The translations under genes were made by a program, and so were the position numbers. From the NCBI GenBank assembly GCA_946614435.1, contig CAMOGW010000001.1:62001-126000 (forward strand): a stretch of 64,000 nucleotides of DNA, written 5' to 3'. Of this stretch, positions 50,238-58,747 are shown piece by piece. Each line of letters starts with the position of its first letter. Position 1 is the stretch's first letter. The notes below the pieces were generated by a model. The model had not been told where the DNA came from, did not search any database, and saw only the letters and a program-made list of their open reading frames with translations. Source of the DNA: an uncultured Prevotella sp. (GTDB lineage Bacteria > Bacteroidota > Bacteroidia > Bacteroidales > Bacteroidaceae).

Positions 50238-51986
50238 CTACATGATTCCCCCCAAGGCGACAGGGTAGATGTCATGCTGCGGGAACTTCTCGCAGCCGAT
50301 ATACAGCGTATCGAAGGCATCCGTGCCGTCGGTACGATGTTCCAGCAGATCCTCTTCCGATTCCGGCTGCTTCTCCATTGACTTGTTCTTTCGGAAGCCG
50401 TTTCTCCCCCGCTCCACCCCAGCCGACTGGATGGCCAGTATCAGGTCATCATTGTTCTGACGGTTGAAGAACGGCATGAGGCGCTGCTTCCCTGCAAAGC
50501 CCTGGTTGATGAGCAGGTACTTCTCATCATGTCGCATAGGATTTCCGAGATATACATCCACGACCTGCCATCCATGCCGTTCAAACTCATGGATGACCAC
50601 GTATCGGAAATCCTGGTCGTTCACGGCATAGTTCGAGCCGAGCGCCGTAGCATCGTAGTAGAAGATGACCGTCTTGTTCTGATGATAGGCGTAGTACGCA
50701 CAGAAATCATCGACCAAGGCCGGAATCTTCCTTTCGAACTTGACGTAGAACGACTTCAGTACATTCAAGCGGTTGCCGCTTGGCTGTCCACACACAATCC
50801 AATTTATATTAGCATTGTAGTCCATGCCAATACAAATCGGGGCCAGAGGATTCACGTCCTCGTCGGCGCGAGAATCGAGTGGAGAATTGAGCGTTGAGAA
50901 CTGAGAGTTGGCGCGTATGTCATAGTTCTGAACAGCCGTTTCTTTCAGGATCATGTCATAGCCCAACTCATCGAGGTAGGCGAAGTTGGAAGCATCATAC
51001 TTGTGATGCTCCTGCATCGACGAGTAGAAGCCATCATGCGAGATGCCGATGCGCTGACACAGGATAGACGTCTGGAACGTCTTCGGTGTCAAGTCGCGCT
51101 TCATCTGCCGCAGATATTCCTCTCCGAGCAGCTGTAGATTCTCTATGGTCGAGTACTCCTTATAGTACACGGCCACGCTTCGCATCTTATTTAACGATTG
51201 GTCGAGCCATTTCAGATAACCCCTCAGATAATCAGGCACTTTCTCCTTTCTCTCTTTGAGTTCTGCGATGTGCTGTTTGGTCTGCCAAATCTTGAAGATG
51301 GTTCCTTGGATAGTCTCTATCAGTTCAGGATCCATCTTCTCGCGGTAGTGCAGGAACCAGCTGCCTTTCTGCGTCTGAGGCATGTCCGACAGCACCATCA
51401 TCGAGTGGTTGAACGAGTGATGTCCGAAGTACGAGCGTATGCCGCCATTGGCAGGCAGTGTCTCGTCCTTCAGCTTATTGTAGTCGATGAACTTCGCTTC
51501 GTCAATGAGCAGCCATGAGAGCGTGAGCGAATTACTGGAGCCGGGTCTGTCCTGCGAAATGATGATCGCCACCGAGCCGTTATAGAACGTGATGACATGC
51601 TCATAGTCGGCTGGTTCCGTTATGGGCTTGGCAAACGACTTAGGCGGTTTACGGCCAACCACGTAGTGAATGCCGTTGAGATAGCCCCATCGCTTCCATG
51701 CCGCCAACAGTCCGGGGATGGTGTTTGTCAGTCCATGCTTGAACGTCGGCACCACGATGCCGCCCGTAGAGCCATGCATCCGCTGCATGTTACGGAGCAC
51801 GAACGGCGAGGCAATCGAGTCCGTCTTTCCTGTGCGTCGTCCAGCCACAATGACCGTCGTCTTGGCACCGATGTACTGTGCCAAGAGCTGTGGCTTGTTG
51901 AAATAGACGCGCTTCTCATGCAGCTTCGCCTCCAAGTCCCAAAGTTCTATATTGGGTGTTGTGTGTTTGGTGGGTGTTGTGGGCAT
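50238..51986 (-). CDS. terL: Phage terminase large subunit
   Basis: 582 residues; the ATPase and nuclease that packages phage DNA through the portal. Walker A GRRTGKT at 49-55, Walker B WLLIDEA at 158-164, then the RNase H-like nuclease: CIGMDYNANINWIVC (first Asp), FYYDATALGSNY (second Asp) and HRTDGTDAFDTLY (third Asp). Residues about 354-372 (ANSQFSTLNSPLDSRA) are encoded by a copy of an intergenic repeat (50876-50918) inserted in frame between the two domains. It follows the small terminase gene by 6 bases. Confidence 0.93.
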   Translation of the reverse strand: MPTTPTKHTTPNIELWDLEAKLHEKRVYFNKPQLLAQYIGAKTTVIVAGRRTGKTDSIASPFVLRNMQRMHGSTGGIVVPTFKHGLTNTIPGLLAAWKRWGYLNGIHYVVGRKPPKSFAKPITEPADYEHVITFYNGSVAIIISQDRPGSSNSLTLSWLLIDEAKFIDYNKLKDETLPANGGIRSYFGHHSFNHSMMVLSDMPQTQKGSWFLHYREKMDPELIETIQGTIFKIWQTKQHIAELKERKEKVPDYLRGYLKWLDQSLNKMRSVAVYYKEYSTIENLQLLGEEYLRQMKRDLTPKTFQTSILCQRIGISHDGFYSSMQEHHKYDASNFAYLDELGYDMILKETAVQNYDIRANSQFSTLNSPLDSRADEDVNPLAPICIGMDYNANINWIVCGQPSGNRLNVLKSFYVKFERKIPALVDDFCAYYAYHQNKTVIFYYDATALGSNYAVNDQDFRYVVIHEFERHGWQVVDVYLGNPMRHDEKYLLINQGFAGKQRLMPFFNRQNNDDLILAIQSAGVERGRNGFRKNKSMEKQPESEEDLLEHRTDGTDAFDTLYIGCEKFPQHDIYPVALGGIM

Positions 51987-51992
51987 GGTGGG

Positions 51993-52619
51993 CTATGTGG
52001 TCGGAGTGTCCTCTTTTGGTTCGTCAAAAATCTCTTCAAACTGAAGGTCAGCATCCTCAGCCTCGATGTTCAGCGTATCAGGGTGGGTAGCTCCCAGTTC
52101 CTTTGTCAGCTTACGGATTCGCTCGTCAATGTTCTGCACCGGATTGATACCCACGACGCGCGGATCCGTTGTTGGGAAGAACGGCTGCACCACGATCATG
52201 TGGTACGGCACTGCCGTTTCGTCCTCCACGTCGATGCGGTTGTACTTCGCATACGAAGTAGCCGCTTTCTCCATCGTCTTCGTATCCTTACGTTTCTTCG
52301 CCATCTGGTACGTCTCCAGTATCATCTCATTGTACCGCCAGCGGTGGTAGTCGCGTGTCGCCTCTGCCAGGTTAGGCAGCAGCGACTTCACAATCTTCAG
52401 GTCAGCGTATGCCGTGACCTTGGACACGCCATAGCGCTGCAGTATCTCATCGACGAACTGGTGGTCTTTGCTGTCCGGGTTGGCGATGCACCATGTCACC
52501 ATGGCCCTGAGACGCAAGATGTGCTTAATCTGCGCAAGGGCATAGTGCTTGGCCTCTAACTCCTCTTCTGAGGCGTAGAGGTCAGTACGGGCGATGTCTA
52601 TGATAGATGGCAGGGGCAT
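51993..52619 (-). CDS. terS: Phage terminase small subunit (putative)
   Basis: 208 residues. Helical N-terminal half with a DNA-binding-like segment (VDEILQRYGVSKVTAYADLK, helix-turn-helix spacing), a conserved RDYHRWRYNEMILETYQMAK, then an acidic C-terminal tail (AEDADLQFEEIFDEPKED). Position directly before terL, size and the helix-turn-helix support the role of recognising packaging sites. No close family could be named. Confidence 0.65.
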   Translation of the reverse strand: MPLPSIIDIARTDLYASEEELEAKHYALAQIKHILRLRAMVTWCIANPDSKDHQFVDEILQRYGVSKVTAYADLKIVKSLLPNLAEATRDYHRWRYNEMILETYQMAKKRKDTKTMEKAATSYAKYNRIDVEDETAVPYHMIVVQPFFPTTDPRVVGINPVQNIDERIRKLTKELGATHPDTLNIEAEDADLQFEEIFDEPKEDTPTT

Positions 52620-52621
52620 GA

Positions 52622-52692
52622 TGAGAGTGGAGAGTTTAGAGTTTAGAGTGGAGAGTGGATAGTGGAGAGTTTAGAGTGGAGAGTTTGCTACC
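52622..52692. repeat. Intergenic repeat (CAGCGGTAGCAAAC plus AGTTTAGAGT-type tail)
   Basis: Repeated GTGGAGAG and TTTAGAGT words followed by TTTGCTACCGCTG. The same combination recurs at 53512-53566, 55709-55758 and 56387-56424, always between morphogenesis genes. On the minus strand it reads GCGGTAGCAAAC followed by CTCTAAACTC-like words. Confidence 0.7.
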
Positions 52693-52713
52693 GCTGTGAG
52701 GATAGTGGCGGTA

Positions 52714-52998
52714 TTACTCATCGTCCTCCATATCCATCAGATTACGTTGTGCATTCTCCAGTGCGAGCGGACTGCCGACATAAGCCAGTTGCATCTCCTG
52801 ATGCAGCAGCTTCACCTTCGAGGTAGCCTTCCCCCGGTGGTATCGCTTGCTGACCTCTGTAGAGCGGTCGGCAATATCCTCACGCAACTGTTCAGCAGGC
52901 ACGTCAAGGATAACAGACATGTCACTGATTTTAAGATAGATTGAAGCATATTGTTCAATCTGTTCTAAAACTTCATCGGAGTATTCAAGATTTGTCAT
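52714..52998 (-). CDS. Small helix-turn-helix-like phage protein
   Basis: 94 residues, acidic and helical. The segment YLKISDMSVILDVPAEQLRE has helix-turn-helix spacing and the following DIADRSTEVSKRYHRGKATS looks like a linker to a second helical pair. It could be a second terminase-small-like or DNA-binding packaging protein. It overlaps the PLD-like gene upstream by 14 bases and is separated from the small terminase gene by the intergenic repeat. Confidence 0.5.
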   Translation of the reverse strand: MTNLEYSDEVLEQIEQYASIYLKISDMSVILDVPAEQLREDIADRSTEVSKRYHRGKATSKVKLLHQEMQLAYVGSPLALENAQRNLMDMEDDE

Positions 52999-53509
52999 TG
53001 ATGCGCTGTTTGAAGAGGTCGTAAAGAGGAACGGAGTGGTTGTCGATAAGGTCAGTCACCTGCGCATGCAGTGTGTCGAAGATGGCCTTGTCCGTTGAGA
53101 TGAAAGCAGACTCGTGGCGGTTGCCACGTGTCAGGTTCTGCGAGGTAATGACTGAGACGGTTTCACCCGACTCAGCCTTTACCAGCAGTATCTTCGAGTG
53201 ATTGTCAGTGAGGTAGGTGCGCTCTATGACCTGTGTGATGAACGCCCATAGCTTCATTGTCTTGTTCGTTGCCTTATGGTCAAGCACCAGGTTAAACTCA
53301 CTGACTCTGCCCGACTTCTCTATGAAGAACAGTCGGCGCAGGAACTCCTCTGAGATAGAGAATGAAGTCTGCCACACCTTGGCCTTGCCTACCTGTTCCA
53401 GGATCCATTCGAGCAGGTCAGCCACCTGAACGGCGTTGGAGAGGTAGGCCTGTGAAGCCCGCTCAGACAGCGGCTTCAGCACGTCGGCCATGGATGCGGT
53501 GCGCTTCAT
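52985..53509 (-). CDS. Single-domain PLD-like protein
   Basis: 174 residues with one HxK motif in context: TDNHSKILLVKAESGETVSV, then TSQNLTRGNRHESAFIST, which is the pattern of phospholipase-D-superfamily nucleases (His, Lys, then Asn and a GNR/E segment). With a single motif it would have to dimerise. The N-terminal part is helical and may carry the partner interface. It sits among the capsid and terminase genes, an unusual place for a nuclease; a role in DNA processing during packaging or as host-DNA nuclease is possible. Confidence 0.6.
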   Translation of the reverse strand: MKRTASMADVLKPLSERASQAYLSNAVQVADLLEWILEQVGKAKVWQTSFSISEEFLRRLFFIEKSGRVSEFNLVLDHKATNKTMKLWAFITQVIERTYLTDNHSKILLVKAESGETVSVITSQNLTRGNRHESAFISTDKAIFDTLHAQVTDLIDNHSVPLYDLFKQRINDKS

Positions 53510-53511
53510 GT

Positions 53512-53566
53512 GTAGAGTTTAGAGTAGAGAGTGGATAGTGTAGAGTGGATAGTTTGCTACCGCTTT
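53512..53566. repeat. Intergenic repeat, second copy
   Basis: GAGTTTAGAGTAGAGAGTGG words followed by TTTGCTACCGCT. Here the repeat's GCGGTAG supplies the stop codon of the 294-residue protein (KKR then TAG), showing that it lies right at the gene end. Confidence 0.65.
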
Positions 53567-54441
53567 TTCGAGTCAGAAGCAGCTTTTGCCGTGCGCTTGG
53601 TGGTTTTCTTAGCCGTAGCCTTCGGAGCAGGATTTTCAACCGTCTCGGCAGATTCTGCCTGAGTGTCGGTTGAATCGCCAACAGACTCTGACTGAGCAAC
53701 TGACTCAGACTGAGCATCTGTTGCACCATCAGCTTCAGCAGTTTCCGCTTGTTGATTCTGAGACTCCGGCGATTCAGAAGCATCGGTGGTTTCGGATGCC
53801 TCAGAATCGACGGGAGAACCGCCGTCCACAGTGGCATTTGAGCCAATTTCTGTGGCCTGTTTATCATCCTCACCCTCCGGCTTGTCGGTGGGTGAAACAT
53901 TAACGCCTGCCACGAAGTGGTCGTAGGCATCCCAGTTCTCATGCAGTTTCTTGTCCAGTGCAATGATCTCCTTCAGGAAGGGATAGCGTTCACTGTCCGG
54001 GCATGTCGCATTCTCCAGACTGAGAGAGCGCAGTTTCAGATGCAGTTCACGCATACGGTGTACGATGTCCAGGTTCTCTGCATAGAGCACCTTGATCTCG
54101 TCCGGCAGCTTGTCATGGTCGGCCCTTTTGCCAGCCTTGAAGTCAGCGAACTCGCTCTTTTCGGCAGGCTTGATCACCTTGGCCTCGATCTCGTTCACCT
54201 TGCTCTGCATCCTTTCCACCTCCTCATGTGTCAGCTGCTGGAGGCGGAAGTTCAGGTATTTCTTCAACTGTCCCTTGATGAACTCAGCCTTGCCCTTCGG
54301 GTTCATCGAGATATTACGGAACATGATTTGATTACCCGTCAGCTGGAGCAGGAGGACGGCACCTGCAGCCCAGTCCTTTTGTTCATCGGGAGTATCCATC
54401 CACTCCTGCAGCTTGGCGGTAAATTGAGGGTCTTGTCTCAT
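53557..54441 (-). CDS. Hypothetical phage protein with acidic low-complexity region and basic tail
   Basis: 294 residues. Residues 1-165 are helical and well ordered (LTGNQIMFRNISMNPKGKAE, LRLQQLTHEEVERMQSK-like coiled coil). Residues 170-265 are Glu/Ser/Ala/Thr-rich low complexity, and the end is Lys/Arg-rich (KATAKKTTKRTAKAASDSKK). This resembles scaffold-like or DNA-condensing proteins in charge pattern only. It lies between the phosphoribosyltransferase-like and PLD-like genes in the head cluster. No family recognised. Confidence 0.55.
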   Translation of the reverse strand: MRQDPQFTAKLQEWMDTPDEQKDWAAGAVLLLQLTGNQIMFRNISMNPKGKAEFIKGQLKKYLNFRLQQLTHEEVERMQSKVNEIEAKVIKPAEKSEFADFKAGKRADHDKLPDEIKVLYAENLDIVHRMRELHLKLRSLSLENATCPDSERYPFLKEIIALDKKLHENWDAYDHFVAGVNVSPTDKPEGEDDKQATEIGSNATVDGGSPVDSEASETTDASESPESQNQQAETAEADGATDAQSESVAQSESVGDSTDTQAESAETVENPAPKATAKKTTKRTAKAASDSKKR

Positions 54442-54464
54442 AGGATATGATTTTAACTTTTTGT

Positions 54465-55124
54465 TTAGAGTTTATTGTTTATTCCGCTGACAAACAGCAA
54501 GTTCTTGTTATACGGTGAAAGCGCGTTCAGCATCGATTTAAGCGTGTTGCCCGTGGTGACGAAATCGTCAAAGCAGATGACGTTTTTCTCCTTCGGCACA
54601 ACATTGACGGTGAAGACCGCGTTCATGCGCTGCTTCGTCCGGCAGCTGCACACGTCCTCGTAGAAAGGGAGGTGCAGTCGCGCTGCGATACTCTCCGCTA
54701 TTCGCGTGGCGAAGTTCTTCACCAGATGTCGGCGCTTCGGTGTGGTGATGATGCACCAGCCACCATTCTTCAGGTCAGGTCCCAGTATCTCGGTGATCAG
54801 CCGTCCGACATTCTCAGCGAAGAAGTCCACCATGCCGTCGTCGCCCTTGATGTCGGTGAGGGTGCGCCCATAGACCGACTTCTGCCAGAGGCTGATGAAG
54901 TACAGCCCTGCGCGGTGCGTCAGCCTCGGCTTATTGGTGAAGTCACACCGTGCTTCCACCGTCTTGTCCCATCCCTTGCGCTTCTTCTCGTCGAACAGCC
55001 CTTCCTTCTCCCGTTTCGGGCGAAGGAGAGGCCCTTCACCGTGCAAGTCAGCCAGCACACGGCTCAGGTCAGGGTGCTCAATCTCGTTGAGCACGTTCCC
55101 CATGTCAAGAGCCGTGTGCTTCAT
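54465..55124 (-). CDS. Phosphoribosyltransferase-like protein
   Basis: 219 residues. The C-terminal half carries a PRPP-binding motif, VICFDDFVTTGNTLKSML, matching the 'DD..tTG.T' signature of type I phosphoribosyltransferases (ComF and related). A preceding LHLPFYEDVCSCRTKQRMNA fits the fold's hood side. The N-terminal third is charged and unrelated to anything I know. A nucleotide-salvage or sugar-transfer role is possible. It is encoded 2 bases downstream of the second tail-tube-like gene, within the structural cluster. Confidence 0.65.
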   Translation of the reverse strand: MKHTALDMGNVLNEIEHPDLSRVLADLHGEGPLLRPKREKEGLFDEKKRKGWDKTVEARCDFTNKPRLTHRAGLYFISLWQKSVYGRTLTDIKGDDGMVDFFAENVGRLITEILGPDLKNGGWCIITTPKRRHLVKNFATRIAESIAARLHLPFYEDVCSCRTKQRMNAVFTVNVVPKEKNVICFDDFVTTGNTLKSMLNALSPYNKNLLFVSGINNKL

Positions 55125-55126
55125 GG

Positions 55127-55708
55127 CTAAGCGGCATTGTTGGCATCATCTACCCCCTGTATTGTGCCATCCTCCGTGACGATGTCACCGATATAGAAGG
55201 GAGCGGGGCACTCATCCGTTGCCTCCACGTTGATGGTGGTGCTGGCCGTACCCGTGGCCCCCTGTCCCAGATCCTGCGCCACCGTTGTCTTGGTGAGCCA
55301 CTTCTCGCTGCCCACGACGCGTCGAAGGCCGCGCATGTCCTCCACGATAAACACGTTATCGTTGTTGTTCAGGTAGGCAGCGGCAGCAGAAGCATCGGCA
55401 TCCACGCCCGGATGCACGGCCACCAGCTTGTTCAGCTGCGTCTGCGAGGGATATTCCCCCTGTGCCTCCGAGGTCAGTTGCGACTTGTCGGGGATGATGT
55501 CGATATAATGCCACTTGGCATCAGCGCGAAGTGTGAATTCACCGGTGTACTTGGCCGTTTTCAGACGACCGTTCGTGTCGTGCGACAGCGAGGGCCATCC
55601 TACGATGTCGTACTTGGAGATGTAGTAGATACGCCGCTTCACGCCGGGCAGCTCAGGCTTACCCTGGCACCATGCGAGCGACTTTTGGAAAGAAGAGCAA
55701 TCAGGCAT
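55127..55708 (-). CDS. Tail-tube-like protein, paralogue 2
   Basis: 193 residues, paralogous to the protein at 55781-56383: both begin MPDCSS-QKSLAWCQG and share YIDIIPDKSQLTSEAQGEYP and QLNKLVA-HPG. The remainder diverges, especially the last 60 residues. Abundant beta strands, size near 200 residues and the location soon after the major capsid gene suggest a major tail (tube) protein. The duplicated copy could be a tube terminator or a variant subunit. No enzyme motif. Confidence 0.5.
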   Translation of the reverse strand: MPDCSSFQKSLAWCQGKPELPGVKRRIYYISKYDIVGWPSLSHDTNGRLKTAKYTGEFTLRADAKWHYIDIIPDKSQLTSEAQGEYPSQTQLNKLVAVHPGVDADASAAAAYLNNNDNVFIVEDMRGLRRVVGSEKWLTKTTVAQDLGQGATGTASTTINVEATDECPAPFYIGDIVTEDGTIQGVDDANNAA

Positions 55709-55759
55709 GATTTTATAAGTTTAGAGTTAAAAGTTTAGAGTTTAGAGTTTGCTACCGCT
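55709..55759. repeat. Intergenic repeat, third copy
   Basis: TTTAGAGTTAAAAGTTTAGA words followed by GTTTGCTACCGCTG, between the two paralogous tail-tube-like genes. Confidence 0.65.
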
Positions 55760-55780
55760 GCAATGTCGGCAAATCAGAGG

Positions 55781-56383
55781 TCATATCTGCGTGAATGTAT
55801 TAGGCGTGGCTTCGGTGGCGTACATAGCCGCCTGTCCGTCGCCTGTGCTGAAGAATCCCGCATAGTGATAGAAGGGAGCAGGCACGTCGTCGGAAGCCTC
55901 CACTGTGATGGTGGTACCTGCGGAGCCTGTGATGCCCTGTCCCCCATCCTGTGAGACAGTCACCTTGATGGGATAGTCTTTATGTCCGACTACGCGCGTG
56001 TTGCCGCCCATGTCCTCGACGAGGAAGACCGTCTCGTTGTTGTTGAACCAAGCAGCCGCTGCAGCAGCATCTATACCGATGCCCGGGTGGAAGGCGACGA
56101 GCTTGTTCAACTGCGACTGTGCAGGATATTCGCCCTGTGCCTCCGATGTCAGTTGCGACTTGTCGGGGATGATGTCGATATACAGCCATTCCTTGTCAGC
56201 GGCCAGCACGAACTCGCCGTCGTAGGCAGCGGACAGCACCCGTCCGTTGGCATCCTTTCCCAGTGTCGGCCACGAAAGGATGTTAGCCCTTGCCGTGAAG
56301 TAGAGCCTGCGCCGGATACCCGCATACTGCGGTCGGCCCTGGCACCATGCAAGCGATTTTTGAATAGAAGAGCAATCAGGCAT
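55781..56383 (-). CDS. Tail-tube-like protein, paralogue 1
   Basis: 200 residues. It shares the N-terminus (MPDCSS-QKSLAWCQG) and the block YIDIIPDKSQLTSEAQGEYP with the next gene. Predicted mostly beta with an acidic C-terminal region (TVEASDDVPAPFYH). Position directly after the major capsid gene, with a repeat between, fits a major tail tube protein. The two copies are clearly diverged, so the duplication is not recent. Confidence 0.5.
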   Translation of the reverse strand: MPDCSSIQKSLAWCQGRPQYAGIRRRLYFTARANILSWPTLGKDANGRVLSAAYDGEFVLAADKEWLYIDIIPDKSQLTSEAQGEYPAQSQLNKLVAFHPGIGIDAAAAAAWFNNNETVFLVEDMGGNTRVVGHKDYPIKVTVSQDGGQGITGSAGTTITVEASDDVPAPFYHYAGFFSTGDGQAAMYATEATPNTFTQI

Positions 56384-56386
56384 GTT

Positions 56387-56424
56387 GAGAATTGAGAATT
56401 GAGAGTTGAGCGTTTGCTACCGCT
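56387..56424. repeat. Intergenic repeat, fourth copy
   Basis: GAGAATTGAGAATTGAGAG and GTTGAGCG words then TTTGCTACCGCTG, after the major capsid gene. The GAGAATTGAG-type words are closely related to the stretch inside terL at about 50876-50918. Confidence 0.7.
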
Positions 56425-56514
56425 GTTGTTGGCAAAGGAGCCAGAGCCTGTCACAGGTTCCGGCTCCCCAACAAATCAGATAGAACGAAAAAAGATTCTC
56501 AGTAAACAGAGAGA

Positions 56515-57477
56515 CTAGTCAGCCAGCTCCACCACCTTCATTCGGCGCTTGTCGATGGACTCGAACTGACAGCCGAAGAACATGGTGGCGATGTACGAGA
56601 GGATGAACGGCTCGTACTCCTTGACCATGACGTTCTCCGTGTCGCCCATCTGGTCGTAGCCTACGAGCATGTTGATCTTCGGCGACACATGGATGAACTT
56701 CGAGTCAGCCTTGTTCGCCAGCGGGCAGAGGATCAGCTTGCCGTTGGAGCCCTCCACGGCAGTCTGCTGGTACTGCGTGTTGTAGTTGATGCCTGCGTGG
56801 GTGAGCAGGTAGCCCTCGTTGTACTTGTCCGCGAAGTCCTGCGAGCAGAACATGTAGCACGTCTGCGCACGGAGATGAGGATCCAGCGAGAAGAGCACCT
56901 CCTTGGCGATGTCCACGGCGTTGGCGGTGGTGATGCCCTCGTCCAGTTTCATGTAGTTGCCTTCCGAGGCCGCAATCTTTCCTGCCGTCACCTCTGTAGC
57001 GGTGATGGTGTCGAAGCCGTCGAAGAGATCCATCGTCGTGTCACCGTTAGGATTGCGCACGCCAGCCCAGATAGCGTTGTTCAGTGCCTCCGACAGCGAC
57101 TTGGCAATCAGTGCCAGCACATGCTTCGCCGTAGGTGTCTGCATCTGTCCGTCGCCCTTCGTGTCCCCGATGGCACCGAGGAGCGTAGAGATGGCACTGT
57201 TAGGCTCGAACTGCGCCACTACCGAACCGAAGAACGTTTCGAGTGTTCGGAAGTCCAGGTCGAGGTTGAAGTTAGAGCGGCGCGATGGCTTGTAGGGCGC
57301 GAACTGGGCGTTGCCGCTCATGGCAGCGACACTCTCTTTGTATCTGATGCCCGGTCTGCCAGTCATGAACTGAAGCGTGTCCTGAATGCCGATGATAGGC
57401 AGCATGAGAAGATCCTTGCGGTACTTACGGGCCGCATCCTGATACTCCTCCAGAGTGAATTGAAGTTTTCCAGCCAT
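56515..57477 (-). CDS. Phage major capsid protein
   Basis: 320 residues. Helical N-terminal arm (MAGKLQFTLEEYQDAARKYR), then MTGRPGIRYKESVAAMSGN and a mix of strands and helices typical of the HK97 fold: a spine-helix-like region (TAKHVLALIAKSLSEALNNA), a domain with QTCYMFCSQDFADKYNEGYL and a beta-rich C-terminus (MLVGYDQMGDTENVMVKEYE). It follows the prohead protease gene by 34 bases, the usual order. The name rests on order, size and these features, not on a clear motif. Confidence 0.7.
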   Translation of the reverse strand: MAGKLQFTLEEYQDAARKYRKDLLMLPIIGIQDTLQFMTGRPGIRYKESVAAMSGNAQFAPYKPSRRSNFNLDLDFRTLETFFGSVVAQFEPNSAISTLLGAIGDTKGDGQMQTPTAKHVLALIAKSLSEALNNAIWAGVRNPNGDTTMDLFDGFDTITATEVTAGKIAASEGNYMKLDEGITTANAVDIAKEVLFSLDPHLRAQTCYMFCSQDFADKYNEGYLLTHAGINYNTQYQQTAVEGSNGKLILCPLANKADSKFIHVSPKINMLVGYDQMGDTENVMVKEYEPFILSYIATMFFGCQFESIDKRRMKVVELAD

Positions 57478-57511
57478 AGTAGAGTTTTGTTTTTGTGTTG
57501 TTGGTTAATGG

Positions 57512-58642
57512 TTAGGGGATCATGTCGTACAGCGCCTTGGCGTTGGAGCGAGTCTCGAAGTACTCCTGAGCCTCCGTTTTCTCCTGTTGCTGCTGGTGCT
57601 GTCCGTTCACCACCTGCGCCGTGGTGTCGCCCGGCTTCTGTTTCAGTGCGGTCAGCTCGCTTGTCAGCTGGAGCACACTTGCCGACAGGCTTTCCTTGTC
57701 AGACACCAGTTGTGTTTTCTCGTTGGCCAGTGCCTGCTTCTCTGAAGTCAGTGTCTGGACCTGCGCCTGCAGTTGCGTGATAGTCTGCTTGTCCGTGGTG
57801 ATGGCCTGCTCGACCTGTTCGAGCTGTCCGTCCTCCAGCGTGACCTTGCCATCGTTGCTGAGCAGGTGCTCACAGGCGAGGATGGCACAGATGGAAGTGA
57901 AGATCTTTTTCATTGGATTTGAAGTTTGTGAGTTTTGAAGTTTTTGAGTCTGTGAGTTAGTGAAAATGGATGTCAGCGAATTAAAGAACCGTGCTATTGC
58001 CGATTTCTCAGGAGCATCCATCATCGGCATGTTCGGAATGGGGATGCCAGCCGATGCCATGGCGTTTGCCACTGCATCGGTGAGTACTGGGGCCGTTTCG
58101 TCCTCGTAGTCCGTCAGTTCATCGACGAATCCCCATGCCAGTGCCTCCTTTGCCGTCAGCCATCCTCCGGCCTTCATCAGGTCGAGGAGTGCGGACGGTT
58201 CCTTTTTGCAGCGTGTAGCGTACATCTGAGCGATGTTCGCGTCCAGCTTGTCGAGGTCAGCCTTCTGGTGCTCGATGTTGTCGATGAGCGCCTGCAGCCC
58301 GTCGCTGTTCATCTGTCCCCACTCAAAGAAGCCGATGCTGCACTTATGGACCAGGTACATAGCCGACGAGTCCATGGTGATATGCTTTGCGCCCAGCGAG
58401 GCGATGGTGGCGGCACTGGCGTTCATGCCCACGAAATGCACGTTCACGTTGCCGTGGCGCTTGAAGGCCGAGAAGATAGAGAGTGCGGTGTCAGACCTTC
58501 CTCCGAGGGAGTCAATCAGCACATGCACCTCATTCCCGCTGTTCTTCGAGAGGATGTAGTCCACGTAGTCCGCATCGAAGTCATATCCTCCGACGAAGCC
58601 CTTCAGGTGAAGTTGGTAGTTGTTGTTTGTCTTTGCTGCCAT
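57512..58642 (-). CDS. ClpP-like prohead protease with scaffold-like C-terminus
   Basis: 376 residues from ATG 58642; an earlier ATG lies inside the promoter TACTTTTG (minus strand, about 58665-58672). Residues 10-190 are a ClpP-fold serine protease: VLIDSLGGRSDTALSIFSAF (ligand groove), GMNASAATIASLGA with the nucleophile Ser, and MYLVHKCS with the His. Residues 265-350 form a coiled coil (ITQLQAQVQTLTSEKQALAN) followed by a Gln-rich tail, as in fused protease-scaffold proteins that shape the procapsid and are then cleaved. It precedes the major capsid gene. Confidence 0.82.
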   Translation of the reverse strand: MAAKTNNNYQLHLKGFVGGYDFDADYVDYILSKNSGNEVHVLIDSLGGRSDTALSIFSAFKRHGNVNVHFVGMNASAATIASLGAKHITMDSSAMYLVHKCSIGFFEWGQMNSDGLQALIDNIEHQKADLDKLDANIAQMYATRCKKEPSALLDLMKAGGWLTAKEALAWGFVDELTDYEDETAPVLTDAVANAMASAGIPIPNMPMMDAPEKSAIARFFNSLTSIFTNSQTQKLQNSQTSNPMKKIFTSICAILACEHLLSNDGKVTLEDGQLEQVEQAITTDKQTITQLQAQVQTLTSEKQALANEKTQLVSDKESLSASVLQLTSELTALKQKPGDTTAQVVNGQHQQQQEKTEAQEYFETRSNAKALYDMIP

Positions 58643-58747
58643 ATTTGATTTTCGTTTGTGACAGCAAAAGTACATCTATTAAAAAAGCGGCAAAAAGACG
58701 GCAGGAGGCCGCTCTTTGCCACTTATGGAGCCAAAGGAGCAGGAAAA

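Noticed and set aside
56689..57780. 363-residue + strand frame over the capsid and protease genes
   Set aside because: It spans two real minus-strand genes and their intergenic promoter.
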